The position numbers and the translations under genes are program-made. DNA of 49,860 nucleotides from Sedimentibacter sp. SX930 (GTDB lineage: Bacteria; Bacillota; Bacilli; Lactobacillales; Aerococcaceae), in NCBI GenBank assembly GCA_002155105.1, contig MUZD01000012.1, positions 1 to 49,860 of the forward strand, read 5' to 3'. A model generated the notes under the pieces. The model searched no databases. It saw nothing but the letters and a program-made list of their open reading frames with translations, and was not told the DNA's origin. Positions 7,559 through 16,731 of this stretch are shown piece after piece (within the stretch, counting starts at the first letter, position 1; each line of letters starts with the position of its first letter).

Positions 7559-8962
7559 ATGAAAGGTGATTACGACCTGTTTTTTGAGTATTATTACGCG
7601 ATTCATGACTATGTACTGGCTGACAAAGTCGCGGTGACAGAGCACACGTTGCATGATTTCCTGCATTCGCAACAATATTATCGATTATCCCCTGAAACGC
7701 AACGTTTTGCGAAACGGTTTGCCGAAGAAGACATCTTTGTGGACCGGCTCTTGCTGAACGAACAGGAAGCGCATGAGTGGTATCTCTTCTATTACAAGCA
7801 AAATTTTCCGGCCGGATATCCTTTCAATCATGCGAATGTGGAATTTATGGAAGGGGAATATGAGTTGAAGGACTTTTCGCCGATAATCGGTCCTCTGGGT
7901 CATCAACCTTTACATGCGGGGATTTTGCGGAAAAGAGTGAATGAAGATTATTTTATTTTCCCTTATTTCAGGAATCAAGCAAAGTTGTCGCACCTCATTC
8001 TCAGGCCTGTTGTAAACAAATTAATGACAGAAAACAAATATAATGTCAGGAAGTCGATTGAACTCGTTCAGCTGTTTGAAGCTGAAGCAATCGGATCAGG
8101 TTGGGAGCGCAACAGAATCAAGGCGCAGATGGAAGACGTGTTGCGGCAACAGCTACATTTCCGCGTCAGTTATTCTGACATAAAAAAACTGTGGCTGCAG
8201 ATGATTTTCATCAGCTTCCGTTACGAAAAGGATGAGACATGCTATATCCAGTGGGGGCATCATGATTATGCAGATACCGTCCGGAAATTGGAAAATTTTG
8301 CCGCGGTTTTGGATGGTAATCCGGATATTCAACTGACGGCTGAAGAAGGCGCGCTGCTGAAATGGGTACGTTTCGTCGTTTTTCGCTCCCGTGGAATGCA
8401 TGACAGGGCGAAGGAAGAGGCACACAAGCTGCTGGAACGCGAAGAATTGGTGGTGGGTGCAAGCCGGCAGCCTTTATACACCAAGTTGGATATTGTGCCT
8501 GTCAATGATACGTACAAGGATTTGGTTGTCCGTAAACTGTCGATAGATTTTCGGGATATTTTGGTTTCCTATTTGTTGGACAGCTACATTGCCGATTGTA
8601 AATATGAAGCAGCATTCTTCCTGTTGCAGCAGTCCGATCCTTATTTCAAACATTTCATCCCTCGTTATTACCGGAGTGCCAACCGGAACAAGTGGATGCC
8701 GGGGGAAGGAGAAGTTTCCACCGAACAACTTTTCCGGGAGCAGTTCCAACGGGTACGGATTGTCCTTGGGGATCATTGGGTAGATGCGTTGCACAAAGAA
8801 ATCGAGGAAGAAACGAAGGAAGGCGTTACACTGAAGAAGGATGCATTTGATTGGTTGGTGCGATACCTGTACAATGTGATGAGCATTTTCCATGAAATGC
8901 AGGAAAGTGAGTTGGCCGATCAGATGAACGCCTTTTATGCGCAGATGCGCCTTTCGGAATAA
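7559..8962 (+). CDS. Uncharacterised 467-residue soluble protein
   Basis: The chosen start is ATG 7559 with GGAGG 8 bp upstream (7546-7550); the GTG at 7550 overlaps that site. There is no signal peptide or membrane helix. The N-terminal third is rich in aromatic residues ('YDLFFEYYYAIHDYVL', 'HEWYLFYYKQNF'). The rest looks mostly alpha-helical with repeated charged/aromatic helices, compatible with a helical-repeat scaffold. No catalytic motif or known domain is apparent. It is a single-gene unit: long non-coding DNA before, a strong terminator after. Codon use is like the core. I do not recognise the family; TPR-like or regulatory helical proteins are possible but not shown. Confidence 0.85.
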   Translation: MKGDYDLFFEYYYAIHDYVLADKVAVTEHTLHDFLHSQQYYRLSPETQRFAKRFAEEDIFVDRLLLNEQEAHEWYLFYYKQNFPAGYPFNHANVEFMEGEYELKDFSPIIGPLGHQPLHAGILRKRVNEDYFIFPYFRNQAKLSHLILRPVVNKLMTENKYNVRKSIELVQLFEAEAIGSGWERNRIKAQMEDVLRQQLHFRVSYSDIKKLWLQMIFISFRYEKDETCYIQWGHHDYADTVRKLENFAAVLDGNPDIQLTAEEGALLKWVRFVVFRSRGMHDRAKEEAHKLLEREELVVGASRQPLYTKLDIVPVNDTYKDLVVRKLSIDFRDILVSYLLDSYIADCKYEAAFFLLQQSDPYFKHFIPRYYRSANRNKWMPGEGEVSTEQLFREQFQRVRIVLGDHWVDALHKEIEEETKEGVTLKKDAFDWLVRYLYNVMSIFHEMQESELADQMNAFYAQMRLSE

Positions 8963-8966
8963 ATCA

Positions 8967-9003
8967 AAAGAAGCAGCCGGCAAAAATCCGGCTGCTTCTT
9001 TTG
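8967..9003 (+). terminator. Rho-independent terminator after the 467-residue ORF
   Basis: AAAGAAGCAGCCGG pairs with CCGGCTGCTTCTTTT around CAAAAAT. A perfect stem with a T-rich end follows the stop by about 5 bp. Confidence 0.9.
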
Positions 9004-9021
9004 GTTGCTCGTAATGCTCGA

Positions 9022-9170
9022 TTTCTAAACGGGATTCATCGTATCCTGTAGTTGAGTTCTGATTCGCAGATACCACTACCGTTTCGCACCCCGCGGAGTG
9101 AACAAAAGAGGTTCACTTCGTGGGGTACTCCAACGTCCGGGTATCTAAACGCGAATCATCACATCCTGAA
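9022..9170. repeat. Imperfect direct repeats flanking a long hairpin
   Basis: A 27-bp element beginning TCTAAACGGGATTCATC (9022-9048) recurs as TCTAAACGCGAATCATC (9144-9170), 122 bp away; both end in ATCCTG(A/T)A. Between them CCCCGCGGAGTGAAC (9089-9103) pairs with GTTCACTTCGTGGGG (9111-9125). The two non-Watson-Crick positions are G-U pairs only if the forward strand is transcribed. No T-run follows, so it is not a standard terminator. Confidence 0.5.
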
Positions 9171-9171
9171 C

Positions 9172-11193
9172 TTAATCGTGTCTTAGGGCTTCTACTGGGT
9201 CCAGGCCTGCTGCTTTTTGGGCAGGCATCAGGCCGGCTACCATGCTGATGATCACGCTGGTGACGATGCCGAATACCGCAAACGCCGGCGTCATGTTCAG
9301 GATGGCTGTATCAAACAGATTCTCCACAACAATGTTTCCAACAACGGTGATGAGGTAGGCGATGCCTACGCCCAGAATTCCGCTGAAGAGACCGATCAGG
9401 AAGGATTCAGAAACGAAGATGCGGCGGATATCTTTCTTCCGGCCGCCGATCGCTTTGATGACGCCGATTTCTTGGGTGCGTTCCACAACGCTGATGTAGA
9501 GTACCGTCAAAATCATGATGGCTGAAACGAACAAGGAAATGCCGGCAACCCCGGAAAGGATGTAAGTGAAGATATCCAGCATCTGGGTGAACGTGGAAGC
9601 CAGGGCATCCGCAGATGAACCACGGTAACCTAGGGCGGCCACTTCATCTTTGATGGCTTGGGTATTTTCCGGATCATCGGATACCAGATAGATAACGTTC
9701 GGTTCCACTTCCAGATTGTTTTCCGCAGTCAGTGTTTCGAATGATTCTGCCGACATATAGACTGATTCAAATGCTCCGATAGCTTGGCCGGCTGAATAGA
9801 TGCCGCTGATGACATAATTTTTTTCCAGCGATTCGCCGTCTATGGTAACATCCACGGTCACTTCTTTTCCGATGGCTTCTTCCGCAGTGCCAGCCATCTG
9901 ATTGGCCACACCTTCTGTGATCAGGATTTCGCCTTCATCAGGGAAAGCGCCATAGAGGATATTGGAATCGGTCATGCCGGAGGTTGTGCCGAAGTTCATG
10001 AAGGCATATTTTTCCCCTTCATAGATGACGTTGTCGCTGCCGATCGTAAGCGAAGAGTAGGCCAGATTGACTTCGGCAACATGCGGAATGTTCCGCAGTT
10101 GTTCCAGATCCTCTTCTCCGAACGGATCGGATTGGGTCACCCCGGCGGGAGGTCCTGATGGCGCGGACCCGGCAGGTATCTCAGCACCGGCCGGCGTCAT
10201 GATCATCATAGAGGAGTCAGTGTTTTCGCTGTTGTTGGTTTCCATCACGATGGGCATCCGCACTTCACTTACGAGCGGATTGACGTTGGCGTTCATCGTT
10301 TCGGTCAGGTAGTCATTGACGCCTTCACCAAGGGACAGCATCACGATGATACTCATTATGCCGATACTGCCGCCGAGAGCGATCAGGATGTTCCGGGCCA
10401 ACTTTTCCTTCATATTAAGAAGGGCCAAACGGATTGCCGCAAAAAAAGTGAGATTTTTACTCTTGGTTTTCTGCTGGATTTCAAGCAAATTTTCGTGTAA
10501 CGCGATCTCGCCTTGACGGATATCGCCGATGATTTTTCCGTCATCGATTGTGACGACGCGCGTGGAGCGGGCCGCTACTTTCTCCGAGTGGGTGACCATG
10601 ATGACAAGTTTGCCGGTTTTGGCGATGTCCTGGATGATGTCCAAAACCTGGTCCGTCGTCTGTGAGTCCAAGGCTCCGGTAGGTTCATCGGCAATGATGA
10701 TGTCCGGGTCGTTGACCAACGCGCGGGCGATGGCCACACGCTGCTTTTGCCCGCCGGATAACTGGCTCGGTTTCTTTTTGTATTGGTCGTCGAGGCCGAG
10801 TTGCTTCAGGACTTCTCTCGCCCTTGCGACCCGCGTTTTTTTGTCGACGTTCGAAAGCGTCATTGCCAACGTGACGTTATCCAGCACGCTCAGGTGGGAA
10901 ACAAGATTGAAACTCTGGAAAACGAAGCCAATTTTCTCTTTATGGTAATTCACGAAATCTTTTTCCTTGAACGTGCTCATGTTTTGGCCGTCAATGGTTA
11001 TTTCGCCTGAGAACTGGCTGTCCAGGCCGCCCAACAGATTCATCAAGGTTGATTTACCGCTGCCTGATTCGCCGACGATTGAGACCAATTCGCCTTTGTC
11101 CAAGGAAAGGTTGACGTCCTTCAGTGCCTGGAAATCTTCCGAGCCGCTGATCGGGTAAAATTTATTCAGATTTTTTAGTTCCACAAAAGCCAT
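9172..11193 (-). CDS. MacB-type ABC exporter, fused ATPase and permease
   Basis: Start ATG 11193 has an AAGGAGG site; the upstream in-frame extension lacks one. The product is 673 residues. The N-terminal half is an ABC ATPase: Walker A GESGSGKST, 'FVFQSFNLVSHLSVLDNV', signature LSGGQKQRVAIARAL, Walker B 'IIIADEPTGALD'. A permease half follows: first helix about 267-290, a large extracellular domain with a Met/Pro/Gly-rich low-complexity loop ('AGAEIPAGSAPSGPPAG'), and three C-terminal helices with 'SVVERTQEIGVIKAIGG'. MacB-type pumps export antibiotics, peptides or lipids. It adjoins a divergent-function TetR gene read in the same direction, and its promoter carries a perfect palindrome, so drug-responsive control is likely. 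Confidence 0.93.
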   Translation of the reverse strand: MAFVELKNLNKFYPISGSEDFQALKDVNLSLDKGELVSIVGESGSGKSTLMNLLGGLDSQFSGEITIDGQNMSTFKEKDFVNYHKEKIGFVFQSFNLVSHLSVLDNVTLAMTLSNVDKKTRVARAREVLKQLGLDDQYKKKPSQLSGGQKQRVAIARALVNDPDIIIADEPTGALDSQTTDQVLDIIQDIAKTGKLVIMVTHSEKVAARSTRVVTIDDGKIIGDIRQGEIALHENLLEIQQKTKSKNLTFFAAIRLALLNMKEKLARNILIALGGSIGIMSIIVMLSLGEGVNDYLTETMNANVNPLVSEVRMPIVMETNNSENTDSSMMIMTPAGAEIPAGSAPSGPPAGVTQSDPFGEEDLEQLRNIPHVAEVNLAYSSLTIGSDNVIYEGEKYAFMNFGTTSGMTDSNILYGAFPDEGEILITEGVANQMAGTAEEAIGKEVTVDVTIDGESLEKNYVISGIYSAGQAIGAFESVYMSAESFETLTAENNLEVEPNVIYLVSDDPENTQAIKDEVAALGYRGSSADALASTFTQMLDIFTYILSGVAGISLFVSAIMILTVLYISVVERTQEIGVIKAIGGRKKDIRRIFVSESFLIGLFSGILGVGIAYLITVVGNIVVENLFDTAILNMTPAFAVFGIVTSVIISMVAGLMPAQKAAGLDPVEALRHD

Positions 11194-11236
11194 AGTTATG
11201 GGATGCCTCCTTATTATTTTAAAAGAAATAACGATG

Positions 11237-11268
11237 AGTGAGTATTTACTCACTGTGCGATTAGTCAA
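11237..11268 (-). promoter_or_regulatory. Promoter of the MacB-type exporter with TetR-type operator
   Basis: AGTGAGTA-TT-TACTCACT (11237-11254) is a perfect 8+2+8 palindrome of the kind bound by TetR-family repressors. On the reverse strand TTGACT (11268-11263) and ATACTC (11245-11240) form -35 and -10 elements 17 bp apart, so the palindrome overlaps the -10 and would block polymerase. The neighbouring TetR gene is the obvious candidate binder. Confidence 0.7.
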
Positions 11269-11292
11269 GTATAGCGATTCGGGAACGGGCTG

Positions 11293-11955
11293 TCAATGCA
11301 ATTGCTTATCAGGTTTCAGTCCTTTGACGATCTGCTGGGTCAGATAGGCGATTTCGGCTTCTTTATCGCGCTTTGTATCCGTGAAAAGGACGTAATGGGT
11401 CAGGTGATTGCCGAACAGGATACTCATGATGAACTGCCAAATCACGGGATTTGGCCAATCGACGATTTCGTTTTTTTCTTTATAGCCGTCAAGGATTGCG
11501 TAAATGCCTTCTATCAAGTCCTTGGGGATCATGGTGATGAATTCTTTGTACCGCTGTTTGTCGTACATCATTTCGCTGATGAAAATTTTACCGGATTGGA
11601 AATGCTCTTCAGGCATCATGACGTCCTTGCGCACGATGAATTCCACGAACCGCTCAAACGGCGCATTCTCTGCAGAATTGCGGAACTGCTGCACTTGGGC
11701 GAGCGCTTCCGTTGAGATGATGTCGCGCAGAATCGGGAAAATCGTAGCGTAAAGCAAGTTTTCCTTGGTCCCGAAGTGCTTGTAGATGGTCCCTTCGGCA
11801 ACGTTGGCTGCTTTGGCGATGTCCTTTGTGCTGGTGTTGGAGAATCCTTTCGTCGAGAACAGCACCACGCAAGCATCCAGAATATCCTGCATCTTGGGCG
11901 ACAAGCCTTCTTTACTGCGAATTTTTTGTTTTAAAGCTTCCACAAACTTTTCCAT
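11293..11955 (-). CDS. TetR/AcrR-family transcriptional repressor
   Basis: A 220-residue protein. The N-terminal helix-turn-helix is classic TetR: 'ILDACVVLFSTKGFSNTSTKDIAKAANVAEGTIYKHFGTKENLLYATI' spans about residues 24-72 (quoted in pieces: 'FSNTSTKDIAKAANVAEG', 'TIYKHFGTKENLL'). The C-terminal ligand domain is helical and variable. AGAGGAG lies about 10-16 bp before the ATG. It is upstream of and codirectional with the MacB-type exporter gene, separated by about 100 bp holding the palindromic operator. It probably represses the exporter until an effector, perhaps an exported drug or peptide, binds. No second copy of the palindrome was seen before its own start. Confidence 0.93.
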   Translation of the reverse strand: MEKFVEALKQKIRSKEGLSPKMQDILDACVVLFSTKGFSNTSTKDIAKAANVAEGTIYKHFGTKENLLYATIFPILRDIISTEALAQVQQFRNSAENAPFERFVEFIVRKDVMMPEEHFQSGKIFISEMMYDKQRYKEFITMIPKDLIEGIYAILDGYKEKNEIVDWPNPVIWQFIMSILFGNHLTHYVLFTDTKRDKEAEIAYLTQQIVKGLKPDKQLH

Positions 11956-12116
11956 TTAACGTATGCTCCTCTGGGTGATGTTGCTTCCATAGTACTCGGA
12001 CCGGTGGATTAATGCAACAAGTCGGCGCCATGACTTATCCTCTTTTGCGAAATACGTGTGATAAATCGCCGAAAAGGTGCTAAGATGAAAGTATGATGAG
12101 AATTGGAGGGGAAAAG

Positions 12117-13100
12117 ATGCACAAAAATAAACTGGTTGTGGTGGGTGTGGGCCACGTAGGGTCCTATGTGTTGGCTGACGCGATGAAATTGCGGTTATTT
12201 GCGGAAATTGCGACGATCGATATTTTGAAGGATGTTGCCCATGGGGAAGCCTTGGATCAGGCGCATGCGACCGCGTTGACCCATATGTCCAATGTCGATG
12301 TACACGCCGGGGATTACGCCGATTGCGCGGATGCGGACGTCATCATCATCGCTGCTGGACCGAGTGTTCTGAAGGATGATAAGAATCCGAATGCCATCCC
12401 GGATCGCGCATCCTTGACCGGGAAAAATGCGGCGGTCATCCGTGAAGTCATGGCCGAAATCATAAAATATACAAAAGAGGCCATCATCATCCTGATAACG
12501 AATCCATTGGACACAGTGACCTATATCGCAGCCAGCGAATTCGATTATCCGGAAGGACGGCTCTTCGGGACAGGCACGATGTTGGACTCTGCCCGTCTGC
12601 GGAAAGTGATTTCGCAACAGTACGGTGTCGATCCCAAGAGTGTGACCGGCTACATGATGGGCGAGCATGGCTTTACCGCCTTCCCGGTGGTGAGCCGGTT
12701 GGCCATAAACGGCATCCGCTATGATGAGTTCGGAACTTATTTCCCGGAAGTGGAGACATTGGATCCCGAAGCAATCGGGGCGGCGGTCGTGAAGTCGGCC
12801 TATGATGTCCTGAATGGGAAAGGCTGGACGAATGCCGGGGTTGCGCAATCTGCGATCACTCTGGCGCAGGCTGTGCTGCTGGATGAAAAGAGCGTCCATC
12901 CCGTCTGCACAATTCTGCGCGGACAGTACGGACATGACGGCGATGTGGCTTTGAGCATGCCTTGCCTGATCGGTCGCAACGGCGTGGAAAAACAATTCGG
13001 GGTCGCTTTGGATGAGTGGGAAACTGCCAAACTCAACGCTTCCATCGATTACATCCAATTGGCGATGAAGGATGCGAAGACGGGTCCGTTCAAAGATTAA
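12117..13100 (+). CDS. L-lactate / L-2-hydroxyacid dehydrogenase
   Basis: Start ATG 12117 has GGAGGGG 6 bp upstream; the ATG pair at 12093-12098 lies before that site. The 327-residue NAD-dependent enzyme has the Rossmann GVGHVGSYV, the acidic 'IDIL', 'NPLDTVTYIA', and catalytic His in 'MGEHGFTAFP'. The substrate loop reads 'AAGPSVLKDDKNPNAIPDRA', longer and more polar than the usual lactate dehydrogenase loop (AxxxQKPGETR). That resembles L-2-hydroxyisocaproate dehydrogenases, so branched 2-oxo acids rather than pyruvate may be reduced. The gene stands alone with its own terminator. Family confidence is high, substrate confidence low. Confidence 0.9.
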   Translation: MHKNKLVVVGVGHVGSYVLADAMKLRLFAEIATIDILKDVAHGEALDQAHATALTHMSNVDVHAGDYADCADADVIIIAAGPSVLKDDKNPNAIPDRASLTGKNAAVIREVMAEIIKYTKEAIIILITNPLDTVTYIAASEFDYPEGRLFGTGTMLDSARLRKVISQQYGVDPKSVTGYMMGEHGFTAFPVVSRLAINGIRYDEFGTYFPEVETLDPEAIGAAVVKSAYDVLNGKGWTNAGVAQSAITLAQAVLLDEKSVHPVCTILRGQYGHDGDVALSMPCLIGRNGVEKQFGVALDEWETAKLNASIDYIQLAMKDAKTGPFKD

Positions 13101-13106
13101 GAAGGA

Positions 13107-13135
13107 GGGCATAGCGGCAAGCTATGCTCTTTTTT
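13107..13135 (+). terminator. Rho-independent terminator after the dehydrogenase gene
   Basis: GCATAGC-GGCAA-GCTATGC followed by TCTTTTTT, starting 8 bp after the stop codon. Confidence 0.85.
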
Positions 13136-13351
13136 GAGTTATGGATTTTTTGGTGCTGAGCCCTTAAAGACATCGCAAAATTTGACAAAGGTGCTCATGA
13201 ATATCCATAATTAAGATAAGTAAACTGTGCGATTTCATCGGGAATACCTTTAGAAATAACGCGGGTGCAAAGGATAGGAGCTGGAAGGGGGAAGGTTTCG
13301 GAAAAAGAGAATGCTATCCGATCATCCGAATGCCTGAAAGGAGTGGCAAAA

Positions 13352-15160
13352 ATGAAATTCAAAGAATCATTATGGAAAGCCTACAAAGGAATGGGACGTT
13401 CCATCAGTCGTTATCCATTGACCGTACTTTTTTTGATTGCGGTCGCGGTTTTGAACAGCTTCATGATCGAAAACCCGCGCGAGGATTATGCCCGCTATCT
13501 GTTCACTTTTTTGGTGGGGGCCATGTTGAGCATCGTCGGCCAAATGATTTATGAACGTTTCTTTACACAACTGAATGCCCGCTATCTGCTGATGGGCGGA
13601 GCGGTGTTGCTTGCGACAGGCTACTACTTCGCGGTCGGGCCGCAGACGCTGTACAATATAGCAATCAGTGTAAAAACAGGTGTGGCACTGTTCGCTCTCA
13701 TGATCGCGTTTATTTGGATACCTTCAATCAAAAGTGTTAAAGCACCTTTCCACCGGAGTTTTTTGTCAGCACTGAAAGCCTTCTTTACGACCATACTTTT
13801 TTCAGGAGTGTTGGCAGCAGGTATCAGCGCCATTTTTTACGCTACGGATTACCTTCTCTTCAATATCGATTATAAAATGCTCACACATCTTCTGAACATA
13901 GTCGGTTCCTTGTTCGCGCCGATCTATTTCTTGTCGATGACACCAATGTACCCGGGCAAACGTGAAGAAATGATACCGGATGAGGCGTGGGCGAAACGCG
14001 GGGAAACGTTGGAACGTCAATTTATTGTGCCGCGCTTCTTGGAAGTTCTGATTTCCTACATCATCATCCCGTTGACGGCCATTTATACGTTGATCCTTGT
14101 GGTCTATGTCGTCATGAATATCCGAGGGGAATTCTGGACAGACAATCTTTTGGAACCACTGCTTGTTTCCTATGCGATCATCGTCATCATCGTCTATATC
14201 CTTGCTTGCAATCTCGAGAATAAATTTGCTGACCTGTTCCGCAAGATTTTCCCTAAGGTCCTGATTCCGATTGTCGTCTTCCAGACCATCGCTTCCTTCC
14301 TGAAAATCAGGGAGATGGGCGTCACGCACGGCCGCTATTATGTCATCCTGTTCGGCATCTTCGCGACGATAGCCGGAGTGATCTTCAGTTTCATGAAACC
14401 GAAGCATAATGGTTTGATCGCCATCGCTTTGCTTGCGCTGTCGGCTATTTCCATCATTCCGCCGATTGATGCCTTTACCGTCAGCAAGAACAACCAAATC
14501 GGCTTTTTGGAACAGAAACTGATTGAAAATGATATGTTGGTAAATAACGCCATCGTTCCGAAAAGTGACGTTTCCCTCAGCGATAAGATCGTCATCACAA
14601 AGGTCGCTTCCTACATCGACAACATGGGCTACAATAAAGAGGTAGCCTACCTGCCGAGTGATTTCAATGTCTACAGTGATTTCAGCGATACCTACGGATT
14701 CGACATGACCTATTCCGAAACGGATTATCCTCAAGGCGAAGGCGAATTCGTCTACCTGAATTGGGATGCCGATCCCGTCCTTGGAATCGCAAACTTCGAT
14801 GTCATGGTCCACCAGTATCTTTACTATTCCGAAGTCGAAACAAGCCCAGTTGAAACTACCGATTTTGAAGTGGATGGACAACCATACCAACTGGAAAAAA
14901 GGTTGGATGGCACGTATTATGTCTTGACCGTAAAGGATGCGGCAGGAGAAGAATTGATCGCCTACAATACCCGCGAAGTGTACGATACCATTTTCGAGGA
15001 GGCTGCGACTTCCGGCTTCGACAAAGGGAATCTGACGACTGAGGATGCGACGATAACCACCGAAAATGACCAGATCCGAATGAATATTTTGGTCAATTCC
15101 TTGGAGCGTACGCCGGATTTCACAGGTGGAGATCTGTATCTCTTCATTGAATTCAAATAA
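13352..15160 (+). CDS. DUF4153-type polytopic membrane protein
   Basis: The chosen start is ATG 13352 with GAAAGGAG about 8 bp upstream; the upstream in-frame ATG at 13265 lacks a site. The product is about 602 residues: a short basic start, then roughly ten hydrophobic helices within residues 20-400 and a soluble, acidic C-terminal domain of about 190 residues rich in Asp/Tyr/Thr. The arrangement and length match DUF4153 proteins, common in Firmicutes and of unknown function. The soluble domain ('SDFNVYSDFSDTYGFDMTY') is likely extracytoplasmic. It is a monocistron between two terminators. The family call is from overall architecture and is not certain. Confidence 0.8.
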   Translation: MKFKESLWKAYKGMGRSISRYPLTVLFLIAVAVLNSFMIENPREDYARYLFTFLVGAMLSIVGQMIYERFFTQLNARYLLMGGAVLLATGYYFAVGPQTLYNIAISVKTGVALFALMIAFIWIPSIKSVKAPFHRSFLSALKAFFTTILFSGVLAAGISAIFYATDYLLFNIDYKMLTHLLNIVGSLFAPIYFLSMTPMYPGKREEMIPDEAWAKRGETLERQFIVPRFLEVLISYIIIPLTAIYTLILVVYVVMNIRGEFWTDNLLEPLLVSYAIIVIIVYILACNLENKFADLFRKIFPKVLIPIVVFQTIASFLKIREMGVTHGRYYVILFGIFATIAGVIFSFMKPKHNGLIAIALLALSAISIIPPIDAFTVSKNNQIGFLEQKLIENDMLVNNAIVPKSDVSLSDKIVITKVASYIDNMGYNKEVAYLPSDFNVYSDFSDTYGFDMTYSETDYPQGEGEFVYLNWDADPVLGIANFDVMVHQYLYYSEVETSPVETTDFEVDGQPYQLEKRLDGTYYVLTVKDAAGEELIAYNTREVYDTIFEEAATSGFDKGNLTTEDATITTENDQIRMNILVNSLERTPDFTGGDLYLFIEFK

Positions 15161-15183
15161 GTCTTCCAAGAAAAATACTATCT

Positions 15184-15230
15184 AAGTCCCGGTTGCGTGA
15201 ATATAGCGTAATTGGGGCTTTTTTGTTTTT
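15184..15230 (+). terminator. Rho-independent terminator after the DUF4153 gene
   Basis: AAGTCCCGGTTGCG (15184-15197) pairs with CGTAATTGGGGCTT (15207-15220) using several G-U pairs that work only in forward RNA, followed by TTTTTGTTTTTT. About 230 bp without recognisable features follow before the next gene. Confidence 0.75.
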
Positions 15231-15462
15231 TAGTGAAAGATCATGTTAGGAATGGTAACGCGGAGGAGCAGCGATTGGATAGGGGGCTGGGAAGGGATTT
15301 TAAAGGCATGTGAGGTTTTGTGACCTGGTTTGTTATAGGAAAGTAGACAATGGCCAAAAATCCCCTTATAGTTAGTTTCATAAATGAATTGCACTCACAA
15401 ATGAGGTGCCGATCCGATGTTCGTGTGATTAAATCTTACACGTTTGGGAAGGGAGAGATAAT

Positions 15463-16683
15463 ATGGCGTATGGGATGGAGATTGAAGGAAACAAAAAAAT
15501 ATATGATTTCGAGTCGGTCCTCAGCAGAAAAAACAAAGGCTCCGTGAAATGGCAACAGATGTATCAATGGATGCCGGATGTAGCGGATGATGTGGTGCCG
15601 CTTACGGTAGCGGACATGGAATTCAGGACTGCGCCCGAGATCACCAAAGGCTTACAGGAATATTTGGAAGACAACATACTGGGCTATAGTGTCCCTACCG
15701 AAGGCTACTATCAAGCGGTCATCGATTGGCAACGACGCCGGCACAATTTTGAGGTGGAGAAGGAATGGATTTTGACCAGTCCCGGTGTCGTTTCAGCATT
15801 TTATGCGGCAGTCAGGGCGTATACCCAGCCGGGTGAAGGTGTCATCATCATGACGCCGGTTTATTATCCTTTCTTTGGAGCCATCGAAAATGCGGGACGG
15901 AAAGTCGTCAGGAATCCTCTCTTGAATCGCGCGGACGATTACACGATCGACTTTAAAGGGCTTGAGCATCTTTGCCGTAAGAAAGAGAACAAGCTCATTA
16001 TTTTCTGTAGTCCCCATAATCCAGTCGGAAGGGTGTGGACGGAAGAGGAATTGGCGCGCTTGGCGGATATCGTGTTGCGCTATGACATGATTATTGTCGC
16101 GGATGAAATCCATCATGACCTGATCATGCCCGGCTACGAACATAAGGTTTTCCAGACACTTTCCTACGCAGTGGCTGAAAGAACGATCACCTGCACTTCG
16201 CCATCCAAAACATTCAATTTGGCTGGGCTGTGCACTTCCAACATCATCATTCAAAATGAGACTTTGCGGAAGAAACTGTCCGATGCGCTCGGAAGTGTCG
16301 CTTGCGGTATGGTCGGGACGCTGGGGTTGGAAGGGTGCCGAATTGCCTACGATGAAGCGGAACAGTGGCTTGATCATCTGATTCCGGTCATCGACAGGAA
16401 CCAGCATCTGGTGCGTGATTTCTTCACTGCGAATTTCCCTAAGATAACCGCACCCTTGGTTGAGGGGACTTATCTACAATGGGTGAACTTCAAAGCATTA
16501 GGATTTTCGGCGGAAGAACTGGAAAAGTTCATGCGCGAGGAAGCGCAGTTCTTCACTGATGAAGGCTATATCTTCGGTGAAGAGGGCGAAGGCTACGAAC
16601 GCATCAACTTGGCGGCGCCGACCAAAGTGATCGAAGACACGCTCAATCGTCTCGGGCAAGCATTGTACCTAATGCAACAGTAA
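15463..16683 (+). CDS. patB: PLP-dependent C-S lyase / aminotransferase, MalY/PatB type
   Basis: A 406-residue fold-type I PLP enzyme. The start has GGGAGA 5 bp upstream. Visible landmarks: 'VPLTVADMEFRTAPEI' (family start), 'GYSVPTEGYYQAVIDWQRRRH', the PLP-binding Asn in 'FCSPHNPVGRVWTEEEL', Asp in 'IIVADEIHHDLI', and the Schiff-base Lys in 'TSPSKTFNLAGL'. The C-terminal Arg region is 'GEGYERINLAAP'. MalY/PatB enzymes cleave cystathionine or cysteine to pyruvate, ammonia and a thiol. This fits the sulfur-related genes further along (tcyP), although they are not adjacent. A small basic protein gene follows, possibly cotranscribed. Confidence 0.9.
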   Translation: MAYGMEIEGNKKIYDFESVLSRKNKGSVKWQQMYQWMPDVADDVVPLTVADMEFRTAPEITKGLQEYLEDNILGYSVPTEGYYQAVIDWQRRRHNFEVEKEWILTSPGVVSAFYAAVRAYTQPGEGVIIMTPVYYPFFGAIENAGRKVVRNPLLNRADDYTIDFKGLEHLCRKKENKLIIFCSPHNPVGRVWTEEELARLADIVLRYDMIIVADEIHHDLIMPGYEHKVFQTLSYAVAERTITCTSPSKTFNLAGLCTSNIIIQNETLRKKLSDALGSVACGMVGTLGLEGCRIAYDEAEQWLDHLIPVIDRNQHLVRDFFTANFPKITAPLVEGTYLQWVNFKALGFSAEELEKFMREEAQFFTDEGYIFGEEGEGYERINLAAPTKVIEDTLNRLGQALYLMQQ

Positions 16684-16731
16684 CCAGTAAACCAGCAAGA
16701 TGTGCGTTTCATAATGAAGGAGGGAGCAACA

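Noticed and set aside
12195-13112. Long reverse-strand ORF opposite the dehydrogenase
   Set aside because: Shadow of the forward gene: low-complexity composition, no ribosome site, and the forward frame is a clear dehydrogenase.
13802-15169. 455-residue reverse ORF opposite the DUF4153 gene
   Set aside because: Antisense frame with unusual Asp/Ile/His/Arg-rich composition and no start site; the forward frame has a normal membrane protein pattern.
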